A stretch of DNA of 64,000 nucleotides from Pandoraea vervacti (GCF_000934605.2 NZ_CP010897.2:62001-126000), one strand, 5' to 3'. Positions 45,500-55,336 are shown, numbered from the stretch's first letter. A program made the numbers and translations. The notes: generated by a model from the sequence alone, not told the origin.

Positions 45500-46618
45500 C
45501 TACGGCAAACGCGCGATACGTTCGAGCAGCAAGTCGTAGAAGCGCTCGGCGTCGATGTCGGTGAGCCACATCGCGTTGGCCGGACGCTTCGTGCGGCCAT
45601 TCCAGTCCACGACCGTTTCACCGAGCGTGAGCTGTCCGGTCGTCTCCACGGCCACATTGACGCGCCGACCGCCAAACATTGTCGGGTCGAGCAGATAGGC
45701 GATGGTGCACGGGTCGTACATCGGCGCTTCTTCCACACCGCGACGGCGCTTCTGATACGCGACGCCTGCGGCGAGAATGTCGGCGACGATCGGGCCGCAG
45801 CGGTTCTTGAGCGCGCGAAACGGCGCGATACGCGCCGGCGTGATCAACGCTTTCAGGCTGACATCGCGCGGCACCACGGTCACGGGCACACCGGCGCCCA
45901 GCACGATGCTCGCCGCTTCCGGGTCGACGAAGATGTTGAATTCGGCCGCTGGCGTGTAGTTGCCGCGCTCGAACCATGCGCCGCCCATCAGCACGATTTC
46001 ACGAATCGCTTTTGCGCCTTCCGGGGCGGCCGTCAATGCGGTCGCGATGTTGGTGAGCGGCCCGATGCCGACGAGCGTCACGCTTTCGGGGGCCGCCGCG
46101 CGCAACGTGTCGATGAGGTAGGTCACGGCATGCGGCTTCTCCAGCGGGCCGCGCGGCTCGTGCAGCTCGACACCGTCCAGGCCCGAGCGTCCCATGACGT
46201 TCGCCGCAGTTACCAGATCGCGCATGAGCGGCTTGGGGCAACCGGCGTAGACCGGCAGCGACCGGGTCTTGCCGGCCCAGTCGCGCACAATGCGGGCGTT
46301 GCGCTCGGTCAGGTTCAGCGGCACGTTGCCGCCCACGACGGTGAGCGCCTTGAGGTCGATCTGCTCGCGCGAGCCCAGGGCGAACAGGATGGCGATGGCA
46401 TCGTCCTGCCCCGGGTCGCAGTCGATGATGACCGTGCGGCGCGGCGTGCCGTCTGCCGTGAGCGGCGAGGCGCCTTCCGTTGTCGTCATTTTGGCGAAGG
46501 CGCTGCCGGCGCCGGTGCTGCCGAGCGTGACCAGGGAGGCGGCAAGCGAGGTGCGCAGGAAGCTGCGGCGGCTGCGTGGCTTGCTAGCCATGTCGTGCGG
46601 TGGAGTCCGTTCGTTCAT
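45500..46618 (-). CDS. Tat-exported inosine/uridine-type nucleoside hydrolase
   Basis: A 372-aa protein. The N-terminus carries a twin-arginine signal (RSRRSFLRTSLAASLVTLGS), so the folded enzyme is exported to the periplasm. The catalytic domain starts VIIDCDPGQDDAIAILFAL, the Ca-binding Asp cluster that defines the family, and has EIVLMGGA, EFNIFVDPEAA and DPCTIAYLLDP. It splits ribonucleosides into base and ribose. With the permease and deaminase next door this forms a pathway for scavenging external nucleosides. Two ATG codons (46618, 46591) are possible starts. Confidence 0.92.
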   Translation of the reverse strand: MNERTPPHDMASKPRSRRSFLRTSLAASLVTLGSTGAGSAFAKMTTTEGASPLTADGTPRRTVIIDCDPGQDDAIAILFALGSREQIDLKALTVVGGNVPLNLTERNARIVRDWAGKTRSLPVYAGCPKPLMRDLVTAANVMGRSGLDGVELHEPRGPLEKPHAVTYLIDTLRAAAPESVTLVGIGPLTNIATALTAAPEGAKAIREIVLMGGAWFERGNYTPAAEFNIFVDPEAASIVLGAGVPVTVVPRDVSLKALITPARIAPFRALKNRCGPIVADILAAGVAYQKRRRGVEEAPMYDPCTIAYLLDPTMFGGRRVNVAVETTGQLTLGETVVDWNGRTKRPANAMWLTDIDAERFYDLLLERIARLP

Positions 46619-46712
46619 GTCGTCGTGGGGTCGAACTTGCTAATCAATCAGAGACAGCGGGAAGAGACAGCAATAGCAGACAGCAATAGGAGACGCGGTG
46701 CGTATGCGTCTA

Positions 46713-47843
46713 TCAGAACGTGTGGCGCATGCCGAGCGTCACGGCCATCTGTCGCTTGGTGCTCGACGCCGCGTAGCCGAAGAGCTGCGCGACCTGCGCG
46801 TCGCCGGCGGCTTGCTGCGCGTTGAGCGTGAGCGCAACGTCCGTGCGCTTGGACAGCCAGTAGTCGGCTTGCAGGTTGACCTGGTGCCATTGCGGACGCG
46901 TATTGATCACATCGTACTTGCCTGCGGTGAAGCCGTACGCTGCACCCAGCACAAGCGCGGGCGTGACGTTGTAGTTCAGCGTCAGGTTGTAGTTCTGCAG
47001 ATGCAGGTGCGAGTTGTCGAGGTACGTGTAGTTCACGTCCGAGAACATTGCGCCGATGAGGGCCGGGCCCCAGCGATAGAAGCCGCCCGTGGCGAAGATG
47101 CGCTGCTCGCGGGCATAGACGTTGGCGCGCGTGGCGCTCTTCGAGAAGATCAGCAGCGGGCTGGCGTAATCGTTGGCGATGGCGCCGTCGTTGTTCGTGC
47201 CGCTGAACGGATTGTTGTACTGCGCGTAGGCGGCATTCCAGTCGAAGTCGCCGTACTTGTACCCGAGGCCGAAGCTGTAGGCGTTGTTGTTGCGAAAACC
47301 CGTGGCCGAATTCGAGAAGCCGTATTGTGCCGTGCCGTGAAAGCCGCCTACGGTCGGGCTGACCCACTTCACCGAGTTCTGCATGCGGATATCGTTGTAT
47401 CCGTTGTCGTTGTCACCAATGTTCACGCCGTTGCTCGAAATGATGATCGGGCCGACGTAGTCGTGAATGGTGTCGTACTGACGACCGAGCGTGAGGGTGC
47501 CCCACTGCTTGTCGGACAGGCCGACGAACGACTGGCGACCGAAGGCGCGACCATTTTGTGCGCCGGTGCCGTTCACGATGCTGAAGCCGGCTTCGAGCGT
47601 GAAGATGGCCTTGGTGCCGTTGCCGAGATCTTCCGAGCCCCGGAAACCCCAGCGCGGATTCTGGTTGGTGCCCGAGAGCGCCTGCCAATTCTTGCTGCCA
47701 CCCTGATTGCTCACGTAACCCACACCGCCCGAGATCAGGCCGTAGATAGTGACGTTGCTTTGTGCGTGTGCGGCGCTCGCGCCGAGGCCCATGGCTGCGG
47801 CGAAGCCGGCAAGGCCCAGGCGGGCCAGAATCGTGGTCTTCAT
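46713..47843 (-). CDS. Outer-membrane trimeric porin (Burkholderia type)
   Basis: A 376-aa protein with a signal peptide (1-28, cleavage after AHAQ), then SNVTIYGLISGGVGYVSNQGG, the start shared by betaproteobacterial general porins. It also has RWGFRGSEDLGNGTKAIFTLE and LTLGRQYDT, and ends in the C-terminal phenylalanine needed for barrel assembly (GMRHTF). It should let small solutes cross the outer membrane. It lies 94 bp upstream of the nucleoside hydrolase on the same strand, so nucleosides are a plausible cargo. Its promoter region is strongly AT-rich. Confidence 0.92.
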   Translation of the reverse strand: MKTTILARLGLAGFAAAMGLGASAAHAQSNVTIYGLISGGVGYVSNQGGSKNWQALSGTNQNPRWGFRGSEDLGNGTKAIFTLEAGFSIVNGTGAQNGRAFGRQSFVGLSDKQWGTLTLGRQYDTIHDYVGPIIISSNGVNIGDNDNGYNDIRMQNSVKWVSPTVGGFHGTAQYGFSNSATGFRNNNAYSFGLGYKYGDFDWNAAYAQYNNPFSGTNNDGAIANDYASPLLIFSKSATRANVYAREQRIFATGGFYRWGPALIGAMFSDVNYTYLDNSHLHLQNYNLTLNYNVTPALVLGAAYGFTAGKYDVINTRPQWHQVNLQADYWLSKRTDVALTLNAQQAAGDAQVAQLFGYAASSTKRQMAVTLGMRHTF

Positions 47844-47941
47844 GAGGTGTGGCTTTCTCTAAGGTCGGTGTCCGTGCGCTTGCGAGAGTGGGCGCGGTTC
47901 GGACCGAACTATAGGGAAGGGGGTTGTATAAATATAATTTT

Positions 47942-47964
47942 GATTATTTATATATCAATAAATC
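47942..47964. promoter_or_regulatory. AT-rich imperfect palindrome upstream of the porin gene
   Basis: A 23-bp imperfect palindrome starts GATTATTTATATAT and ends CAATAAATC, directly followed by GAATCGAT. It is about 100 bp ahead of the porin start. The AT-rich setting and the CGAATC hexamer resemble the permease/LysR promoter at 44170-44220. Confidence 0.4.
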
Positions 47965-48113
47965 GAATCGATATAAGCACGGCGTTGCCGCGAAACGCCG
48001 CGCGGGGGCTTGCGTGGCGGGCGGTTGCCCCAAACCGGGGCGGTCCGATGGACGTTGCGTGGGACAGACAGTGGGGGGCGACGCGCCGGCCGCCGCCGGC
48101 GCTGCAATGTTCG

Positions 48114-49397
48114 CTACCCCCGCGCGAACAGTGTCGGCGCCTGCGCAATCAGGTAGAGTGCGGCGCCGATCAGGCCGCCCACGAGCGTACCGTTGATGCG
48201 GATGTACTGGAGATCCTGTCCAACGCTAAGACGGATCTGGCGTGACAGATGCTCGGCGTTCCAGCCGTGCACCGTCGCACGGATGTGTTCCGTGACGAAA
48301 TCGGCGAAGCCCGGGGCCATGCGCTCGGCCGCATCTCTGAGTTGCGCATCGAGCGCCTTGCGCAGCGACTCGCTGCGCGCGAGCTCCTGACCGATCCACG
48401 CCGCCGCGCCGGTGATCTTCGCGCCAATCACCGAATCCTCACGTGCGAGATCCTGCTTCACCCAGCTGCGCCACTCGTTCCACAGCCCGCCCACATAAGC
48501 GTTCAGCGCGGTGTCGCCCTTCAACTGCGCCTTGAAGTCATCGAGCTTCGCCTGCAGGTCGTGGTCGTGTTTGAGCCGCGCAATGAAGCCGGCCACCGCG
48601 CGATCGAAGGCCTGACGCAGCTGATGCGACTCGTCGGCCTCCATCTGCGCGAGCATGCGTGTCACCGCCGCCGAAATCATGTCGGAGCCCTTGTTGCCGA
48701 TCCATTCCGAGGGCAGCACCTTTTCCTTTTTCGGATGGTCGGTTTTCAGCCACTCGACGATGCGCGCGGAGATGAACTCGCGCGTCTGCGGCTCGTTGAG
48801 CAATGCCACGAGATAGTCGAGCGTTTCGTCGAGCAATGCCTGATGACGTCCGTCCCGGGTCAGCGTATCGAGGATCGCCGCGGCCGATTGCGACAGGTCG
48901 AGCCGGTCGATCATCGTATCGAGCGCGCGGCGAATGAACGCCTGTACGTTGCGCTCGTCCATCACGTCGAGTACGCCGCCGGCGACCTTCACGAGCACCG
49001 TGCTCAACTGACGCGTGTTGTCGTAGGAGCCGAGCCAGCGAGTGAGCGCATCGGCGGGATTCTGCTGCTCGATAAGCCGCACGACCGATGGCGTATCGAG
49101 AAACTTCTCTCGCACGAAGCGTGCGAGACCGTCGCCCAGCGCGTCCTTCTTGCGGATGAGGATGTTCGTGTGGCGTGCGAGCCCGGGGATCGGAATGCGG
49201 CGGAACAGCGCTTCGACGGCGAACCAGTCGGCCAGACCGCCGACCATCGCTGCTTCGGCGGCGGCCCGCACCCACCCGGTGAGGAAATGCACGGGCATGA
49301 AGAGCGTGGCGATGAAGATCGCCAGCGCGACGAGCAGAAACGACAGTGCGCGCCGTTCGGCGCGTTGCAGGGCGATGGCGGGATCGATGACATCCAT
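48114..49397 (-). CDS. DUF445 inner-membrane protein (YjiN-like)
   Basis: A 427-aa protein with one or two membrane helices at each end (about 20-45, LLVALAIFIATLFMPVHFL; and 400-420, LVGGLIGAALYLIAQAP) and a long helical middle. The conserved GGLADWFAVEALFRRIPIPGLARHTNIL near residue 50 defines DUF445. The function is unknown; the topology suggests a periplasmic or cytoplasmic coiled body anchored at both ends. It is separated from malate synthase by a terminator. Confidence 0.85.
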   Translation of the reverse strand: MDVIDPAIALQRAERRALSFLLVALAIFIATLFMPVHFLTGWVRAAAEAAMVGGLADWFAVEALFRRIPIPGLARHTNILIRKKDALGDGLARFVREKFLDTPSVVRLIEQQNPADALTRWLGSYDNTRQLSTVLVKVAGGVLDVMDERNVQAFIRRALDTMIDRLDLSQSAAAILDTLTRDGRHQALLDETLDYLVALLNEPQTREFISARIVEWLKTDHPKKEKVLPSEWIGNKGSDMISAAVTRMLAQMEADESHQLRQAFDRAVAGFIARLKHDHDLQAKLDDFKAQLKGDTALNAYVGGLWNEWRSWVKQDLAREDSVIGAKITGAAAWIGQELARSESLRKALDAQLRDAAERMAPGFADFVTEHIRATVHGWNAEHLSRQIRLSVGQDLQYIRINGTLVGGLIGAALYLIAQAPTLFARG

Positions 49398-49424
49398 GCG
49401 CGAACCGGCTCCTGAAAATACGAA

Positions 49425-49454
49425 GACGCCTGACAGGTTACCCCGTCAGGCGTC
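49425..49454 (-). terminator. Hairpin terminator after malate synthase G
   Basis: Perfect 10-bp stem GACGCCTGAC / GTCAGGCGTC with a 10-nt loop. On the minus strand it is followed by TTCGTATTTT, 52 bp after the glcB stop. Confidence 0.75.
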
Positions 49455-49506
49455 TCGTGATAAGTCTGGTGTTCCGCGACTTATCGGCTGCGATTACGGA
49501 AAACGA

Positions 49507-51687
49507 TCAGCCGCGTTGCTTCGCCTTGAGTTCCAGACGGTACTTGTGCAGCAGCGGCTCGGTGTAACCGTTCGGTTGCGTGAGCCCTTCGAACACCAGT
49601 GCGCTCGCCGCCTTGAAGGCGAGCGAGTTCTCGAAGTTCGGGGCCATCGGCACGTAATGCTTGTCGCCGGCGTTCTGCTTGTCGACCACGGCGGCCATGC
49701 GCTTCATCGTCTCTTCGACCTGCTCGCGCGTGATGACGCCATGACGCAGCCAGTTGGCCAGATGCTGGCTCGAAATACGCAACGTGGCACGGTCTTCCAT
49801 CAGGCCGATGTCGTTGATGTCGGGCACCTTCGAGCAGCCCACGCCCTGATCGATCCAGCGAACGACGTAGCCCAGAATGCCCTGCGCGTTGTTCTCGATC
49901 TCCTTGCGGATCTCTTCGGCGCTCCACTCGGCCTTGGCCACGACCGGCACTGTCAGCAGACCGGCGAGCAGGGCGTCGCGCTCCTTCGCGTAATCGATCT
50001 TCTCGAGTTCCTGCTGAACGGCCTGCACGTCGACCATGTGATAGTGCAGGGCGTGCAGCGTGGCGGCGGTGGGCGACGGCACCCAGGCGGTGTTCGCGCC
50101 GGCCTTCGGATGCGCGATCTTCTGCTCGAGCATGGCGTGCATCAGATCCGGCATGGCCCACATGCCTTTGCCGATCTGTGCGCGGCCGCGCAGGCCCGCC
50201 GCCAGACCCACGAGCACGTTGCTCTTCTCGTACGCCGTGATCCAGGCAGACGACTTCATGTCGCCCTTGCGCATCATCGGACCGGCTTCCATCGCGGTGT
50301 GCATTTCGTCGCCCGTGCGATCGAGGAAGCCCGTGTTGATGAAGGCGACGCGTGCCGCGGCGGCGGCGATACAGGCGGACAGGTTGACGCTGGTGCGGCG
50401 CTCTTCGTCCATGATGCCCATCTTCAGCGTGTTGGCCGGCAGGTCGTACAGCGCTTCGATGCGACCGAACAGCTCGTCGGCGAACGCCACTTCGGCAGGG
50501 CCGTGCATCTTTGGCTTGACGATGTAGATCGAACCGGTGCGCGAATTCAGGCGGTGCTTGCGATCGTGCAGCGACGCGAGCACGGTGACCACGCCGTCGA
50601 GAATGCCTTCCGGAATTTCGCGGCCGTCGCGGTCGGTGATCGCCGGGTTCGTCATCAGATGGCCGACGTTGCGGATGAACAGCAGCGAGCGGCCGTGCAG
50701 CTTGACGGGCTTGCCGTCGGCGCCGGTGTACTCGCGATCGGCGTTCAGACGGCGCGTGAACGTCTTGCCGCCCTTCGAGACTTCTTCGGTGAGCGTGCCC
50801 TGCATCAGGCCCAGCCAGTTGCGATAGAGATCGACCTTGTCGTCGGCGTCCACGGCGGCGACCGAGTCTTCACAGTCGATGATGGTCGTCACGGCGGCTT
50901 CGACGAGCACGTCCTTGATATGGGCGGCATCTGTCTTGCCGATCGGGTGATTCGCATCGAACTGAATTTCGAAATGCAGACCGTTGTGCTTGAGCAGCAC
51001 GGCCGTCGGGGCTGCGGCGTCGCCCTGGAAGCCGACGAACAGCGACGGCGTGGCCAGCGAGGTCTTGCCGTTCGTGGTCGTTACGACCAACTGGCCGTTC
51101 TCGACGGCGTAGCCGGTGGCGTCCTTGTGCGAGCCTTCGGCCAGCGGCGCGGCCTGATCGAGGAAGCCGCGCGCGAAGGCGATCACGAGTTCGCCGCGCT
51201 TCGGGTTGTAGCCGGTGCCTTTCTCCGCACCGCCGGTCTCGGGGATGGCGTCGGTGCCGTACAGGGCGTCGTACAGGCTGCCCCAGCGCGCATTCGCGGC
51301 GTTCAGGGCGTAGCGGGCGTTCGACAGCGGCACCACGAGCTGCGGGCCTGCCTGTTCGGCGATCTCGTAATCGACGTCCGCCGTGGTGGCCTTGACGCTT
51401 GCCGGGGCGGGCAGCAGGTAGCCAATTTTTTCGAGGAAGGCGCGGTAAGCGGCCGGGTCGGCGATCGGACCCGGGTTGGCGCGGTGCCAGTTGTCGAGCT
51501 CGCCTTGCAGACGATCACGCTCGGCGAGCAGTGCGCGGTTCTTCGGGGCGAGGTCGTGAACGATGGCGTCGAAGCCTTTCCAGAACGCGTCGACATCGAC
51601 ACCGGTGCCCGGGAGGGCTTCCTTTTCGATGAACGCGATCAGATTGTCTGCGACCGTCAGGCCGCCACGCTTGGAAGTGGAAGTCAT
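49507..51687 (-). CDS. glcB: Malate synthase G
   Basis: A 726-aa cytoplasmic enzyme that condenses glyoxylate and acetyl-CoA to malate in the glyoxylate route. Length matches the single-chain G isoform (723-726 aa). Typical segments are IIDCEDSVAAVDADDK, the catalytic Arg region in HGRSLLFIRNVGHLMTNPA, IVKPKMHGPAEVAF and KMGIMDEERRTSVNL. The ATG at 51687 begins the usual N-terminus; upstream codons have no similarity. It stands alone, without glycolate oxidase genes nearby. Confidence 0.95.
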   Translation of the reverse strand: MTSTSKRGGLTVADNLIAFIEKEALPGTGVDVDAFWKGFDAIVHDLAPKNRALLAERDRLQGELDNWHRANPGPIADPAAYRAFLEKIGYLLPAPASVKATTADVDYEIAEQAGPQLVVPLSNARYALNAANARWGSLYDALYGTDAIPETGGAEKGTGYNPKRGELVIAFARGFLDQAAPLAEGSHKDATGYAVENGQLVVTTTNGKTSLATPSLFVGFQGDAAAPTAVLLKHNGLHFEIQFDANHPIGKTDAAHIKDVLVEAAVTTIIDCEDSVAAVDADDKVDLYRNWLGLMQGTLTEEVSKGGKTFTRRLNADREYTGADGKPVKLHGRSLLFIRNVGHLMTNPAITDRDGREIPEGILDGVVTVLASLHDRKHRLNSRTGSIYIVKPKMHGPAEVAFADELFGRIEALYDLPANTLKMGIMDEERRTSVNLSACIAAAAARVAFINTGFLDRTGDEMHTAMEAGPMMRKGDMKSSAWITAYEKSNVLVGLAAGLRGRAQIGKGMWAMPDLMHAMLEQKIAHPKAGANTAWVPSPTAATLHALHYHMVDVQAVQQELEKIDYAKERDALLAGLLTVPVVAKAEWSAEEIRKEIENNAQGILGYVVRWIDQGVGCSKVPDINDIGLMEDRATLRISSQHLANWLRHGVITREQVEETMKRMAAVVDKQNAGDKHYVPMAPNFENSLAFKAASALVFEGLTQPNGYTEPLLHKYRLELKAKQRG

Positions 51688-52171
51688 GATGCTGTACTCG
51701 AGTTTGAAAACCTGGTTGACGCGACGCCGTCCAGCTCTTGGCGCGATGCCGACGCATTTTGCGACGGGCACTTCGTCAGGAGAACGGACGTTAAGGGGCA
51801 GTCGGGCAGTCTTATATAAGAGTCTGAGTGTAATCCTTCTCCGGTCGCTCGGAAACCCGGTATTTCCAGTCCCGGCACCCGCGCAGCTTATAGGTGGGAT
51901 AAGGGTTTGCGTATGACATCGGCGCCATAAGGCTTTGCGTCCGATGCGTGATTTTTCGTGTGCAGTTGCAGCATTCGGTATGGCGTTTCACTTTATGAGA
52001 AACGCCGCGTCATGGGTGAGGATGGGGTGAGACGCGCGTGCGCAGACAATTTGATCGGGCGATGGCGATCGTCGGGACGGCGGGTACACTCGACGTTTTC
52101 GCGCATCGCCAGGCGCTGATCGCATTGTTGCGAAATTCCCCCAAAGACCTGCTGCCCAGGAGGCATGAGTC
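51688..52171. other. Intergenic region between glcB and pepE
   Basis: About 480 bp without a supported gene, containing the divergent promoters. A short palindrome CTTATATAAG at 51811-51820, 124 bp ahead of glcB, is the only distinct element that I see. Confidence 0.5.
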
Positions 52172-52885
52172 GTGAAACAGATTTTGATGATGAGCAGCTC
52201 CCGCAACGGCACTTCGGCGTATCTGGAACATGCCGAAGATCAGGTGCATGCGGTGCTCAAGGGGCGCGCAAAACGCGTGCTGTTCGTGCCATATGCCGGG
52301 GGCATCACGTTCAGCTTCGATGAGTACGAAACGCGCGTGAAGCCGTCGTTCGAGCGTTTCGGTTACGCGCTGGAGTCGATTCATCATCACAAGGATGCGC
52401 GCGCGGCCGTCGAGCAGGCCGAAGCCGTGGTCGTTGGCGGCGGGAACACGTTTGTGTTGCTCGACCGCATGTACAACGCGGGCATCGTCGGGTTGTTGCG
52501 CGAGCGCGTGAATGCGGGCATGCCTTACGTCGGGTGGAGTGCGGGCGCGAACGTCGTGTGTCCGACCATTCGCACGACCAACGACATGCCGATCGTCGAG
52601 CCGCCTACGCTCAAGTCACTGAACCTTGTGCCGTTTCAGGTGAATCCGCACTTCATCAGCGGCAAGCCGGCGGGCCACAACGGCGAGTCGCGTGAGGAGC
52701 GGCTGGCGGAGTATCTCGCCATCAACCCGGATGAGCGCGTCGTGGCGATTCCGGAAGGCGTGGCGCTGCACGTGCACGGCGAACACGCGACGGTGCTCGG
52801 CGAATTCGATGCCTTGCATTTCAGGCAAGGCGGCGTTGTCGACAAGATTCCGACAGGGAGTACGTTTGCGTTGGCGTCGATCTGA
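52172..52885 (+). CDS. pepE: Peptidase E (alpha-aspartyl dipeptidase)
   Basis: A 237-aa serine peptidase of family S51, which hydrolyses dipeptides with N-terminal Asp. The nucleophile S123 is in the elbow GWSAGAN, and a His in VNPHFISG near 160 completes the site. Length and sequence agree with E. coli PepE (229 aa). The start is GTG at 52172 with a strong AGGAGG eight bases upstream. Confidence 0.92.
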   Translation: MKQILMMSSSRNGTSAYLEHAEDQVHAVLKGRAKRVLFVPYAGGITFSFDEYETRVKPSFERFGYALESIHHHKDARAAVEQAEAVVVGGGNTFVLLDRMYNAGIVGLLRERVNAGMPYVGWSAGANVVCPTIRTTNDMPIVEPPTLKSLNLVPFQVNPHFISGKPAGHNGESREERLAEYLAINPDERVVAIPEGVALHVHGEHATVLGEFDALHFRQGGVVDKIPTGSTFALASI

Positions 52886-53175
52886 AGCGTCGCCATGAAG
52901 GACGCGAGGCGACAGCGATTCGACGTCGCTGCGTCAGGCGGATGACCTTGCAGGATGAGGCTTTCCGTAAATTCCGAAATGCGCCTTGTTTGCCCAAGGC
53001 CTCGGTCGCGATACGTGTTTGTGGTGGCACAATTCCGACTCACTTTTTGATCCATCGAAACCCATGCGGGTCGGGAGTGAGGGGTGGGCCTCATTCCCGG
53101 TTTTCGTCGGGCAATTGCAGTGCACGCTTAGGCGAAGCGGTGTGGCTTCGTTTGCGTCGCAAAGAGAAAGTGAGC

Positions 53176-53756
53176 ATGTCGTCAGAGTTCGGGGCCGTTC
53201 GGGCGGACCGTCAGGCGCCCCGTAAAAGTCCATGCGGGCCGGAAGTCTTCGCGCTTGCGGCGGCAGGCCTTAACGGTACGATCGGCGTGTTGACCCGGAC
53301 CGGCTTCGAACAAGGGGCGACGGCAGCGTCGATCGCGTTCTGGAAGTGTCTCGGTGCGTTCTTGCTGGTCTCCGTATTATGTATGTGCAGACGCGAACTA
53401 CGTATCGAGGTGGTGACGCTTGCCAGACGTTGTGTCTCTCCGACACCGGCGCTACCGGAACGGCAATGGGCATCTTGCTGGCGCTTGCGGGCGGATGCGG
53501 TTACGCGTTGTTCATCTTTCTTTCGAAGTGGTTCAGGATTGGCGCCCGATTTCCGCAATTGGTGTGGCTTTTCGGGATTGCCAGCGGGCAGGCAAGCACG
53601 GTACAGATTATCGAGACGAGCGATCCACTATTTGCCACGTTGTTCGGGTTCTGGATTTTCGGCGACACACTCAATCTCTCGGGTACGTTAGGTGCGGCAT
53701 TCATCGCAATAGGGCTGATTGTCGCCGTCTGGCGTCGCCGCGCCGGCGCAACCTGA
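53176..53756 (+). pseudogene. Decayed EamA/DMT-family transporter
   Basis: Two pieces of one ten-helix transporter lie in different frames. The ATG at 53176 opens a frame with EVFALAAAGLNGTIGVLTRTGFEQGATAASIAFWKCLGAFLLV (EamA helices 1-2), which loses similarity near 53410. From about 53460 the next frame continues with MGILLALAGGCGYALFIFLSKWF, then jumps within GIASGQASTVQIIETSDPLFATLFGFWIFGD to the last helices. So there is at least one frameshift and one internal deletion of several helices. A functional product is unlikely. Confidence 0.8.
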
Positions 53757-53904
53757 CCGACGGGGCAAGCGGATGAAGTCGATGAAGCGTCCTTCGTTGA
53801 CGTAAACGACACCGCCGCCCGGGCGTATGCCACGGGCGGCGGGAATCTTGCTTCAGCGTCGAGGCGCGCGCAGCGGCGATGTCGCCGCTTTATGGGCGCG
53901 ACGC

Positions 53905-54327
53905 TCAGGCGTCGTCGTCGAGCCAGGGCACTTCGACGTCGGTCAGGAATGCGACCATGGCCAGCGGGCGCGCCTCGTGGCGGCCCATCTTGCCGTCGGC
54001 GCGATGCCATACGACTTGGAACGTCTCGGGGTGCTTGTCGGCGATCAGCTGCACGGTGCGCAGCTCTTCTTCTTCGGCTTCTTCGATGGGGCCGTCGAAC
54101 GACAGCACGAGCGCCTGCGGCCACACGCCATCTTCCGGATCGTAGACCTTGTCGCCATTCGGCACGTCTACCACCGCTTCGACGCCGATCGTCGCCGACG
54201 CTGCCACGATCATCTCGCCCAGCGCGCGCAGCAACGCGGTCGCACGTGCAGAGTTGATCTGGCGCATGGCGAGATCGCCGCGCGTCAGCGCTTGTTCCAG
54301 CTTGGGGTCGGTTTTTTGTTTGGACAT
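53905..54327 (-). CDS. Conserved hypothetical protein, 140 aa
   Basis: I do not recognise a family. The N-terminus is polar (MSKQKTDPKLEQAL), then a helix with MRQINSARATALLRALGEMIVAAS and a strand-rich part containing PNGDKVYDPEDGVWPQALVLSFDGPIEEAEEEELRTVQLIADK; it ends in acidic WLDDDA. It is soluble with no signal peptide. The start at 54327 is the first with coding-like sequence. It is divergent from the DUF2288 gene. Function unknown. Confidence 0.7.
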   Translation of the reverse strand: MSKQKTDPKLEQALTRGDLAMRQINSARATALLRALGEMIVAASATIGVEAVVDVPNGDKVYDPEDGVWPQALVLSFDGPIEEAEEEELRTVQLIADKHPETFQVVWHRADGKMGRHEARPLAMVAFLTDVEVPWLDDDA

Positions 54328-54481
54328 GCGGTTCCTCGGTAAAACGTTAGCCACCACGCGGCGGCCATGCCATGTCACTGCGACACCGGCCCACACGCGG
54401 GGTTCCGATGCTACCACCGTCACGCTCGCCGGGGCGCATTACAATGCGGGTTTTCGCAATTCGCACATCCCCACGCCCCTC

Positions 54482-54838
54482 ATGGATTCCTCCAAACCCA
54501 CCGATTCCGCCAAGCCTGCCAACACGGGCGCCGATACGCAACCCAGCGATGTCTATCTGCGCCTGCTGGGCGAAACTGCCAAGATCGACTGGAAGGATCT
54601 GGAATCGTTTTTCGCACGCGGGGTTCTGCTGTTCGTCTCGCCCGGGGTCGACCTCGTGTCGGTCGCCGAGGCCGTCGCGAACGACGACAAGGCCACCGTC
54701 ACACAATGGTTGACCTCAGGCATGGTGCAACGCATGCAGGCGGAACAGGCCGCCGATTTCGCCGCGCGCACGCCCGAATTGTGGGCCGTGGTCGTCGCAC
54801 CGTGGGTGCTCGTTCAGGAGCGCGGCATCGCGGCCTGA
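54482..54838 (+). CDS. DUF2288 family protein
   Basis: A 118-aa protein. About 25 disordered residues precede the DUF2288 core, IDWKDLESFFARGVLLFVSPGVDLVSVAEAVANDDKATVTQWL and the conserved ending AVVVAPWVLVQER. The family is small, soluble and widespread in Proteobacteria and cyanobacteria; its function is unknown. Confidence 0.8.
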   Translation: MDSSKPTDSAKPANTGADTQPSDVYLRLLGETAKIDWKDLESFFARGVLLFVSPGVDLVSVAEAVANDDKATVTQWLTSGMVQRMQAEQAADFAARTPELWAVVVAPWVLVQERGIAA

Positions 54839-54952
54839 GTCCCGTTTTTCGTCATGGGCGGAGTGTCGCGCTCGTTGGCGCGGGCAGATCGTCATGCGGC
54901 ATGCCTGACGACCGATCGGTGATCTTGCCTCGGCCTGCCGCACCGCGCGGCG

Positions 54953-55336
54953 TTATTCCGTGATGCCCGCTTCCACTAGGCGTCGCGTGCAGTCTTCCAG
55001 CAAGTCCTGCGCCACCGCGGATGCGTACGCGTAGTCCGCGTCGAGCGATTCGGTCATTTCATGCGCCGTATAGAGGCCCGCTTCGCGTGAGAGCGTACCC
55101 GCGAGCTCGCGGGCGAAGTCGTCGCTCAGCGTGGAGAGCAGGCGTCGTTCGTCCAGCGGCAATTGCAGCTTCGAGCGCGACAGCCACATCTGCGCAAGCG
55201 TTGCGCCCTGCTTGTCCGTCATCCACTGACCATGCTCGTAGAACGCCGACAGACGCTCGGCGGTCAGCGCGAACAACAGCGCGCGGCGGGTGTTGAAATT
55301 CAGACGAATCGGTTGATTGGGCGTGGCTTCCGGCAT
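54953..55336 (-). CDS. Conserved hypothetical protein, 127 aa
   Basis: A soluble, mostly helical protein with no family I can name. The N-terminal half (RLNFNTRRALLFALTAERLSAFYEHGQWM) and the C-terminal half (DADYAYASAVAQDLLEDCTRRLVEAG) are rich in Leu, Ala and Arg. It lies between DUF2288 and a LysR gene, 48 bp after the latter on the same strand, so it could be cotranscribed with it. Confidence 0.6.
   Translation of the reverse strand: MPEATPNQPIRLNFNTRRALLFALTAERLSAFYEHGQWMTDKQGATLAQMWLSRSKLQLPLDERRLLSTLSDDFARELAGTLSREAGLYTAHEMTESLDADYAYASAVAQDLLEDCTRRLVEAGITE

Noticed and set aside
45413..48245. Long plus-strand frames opposite the nucleoside hydrolase and porin
   Set aside because: They are shadows of genes with clear Tat signal, nucleoside hydrolase and porin motifs on the minus strand.
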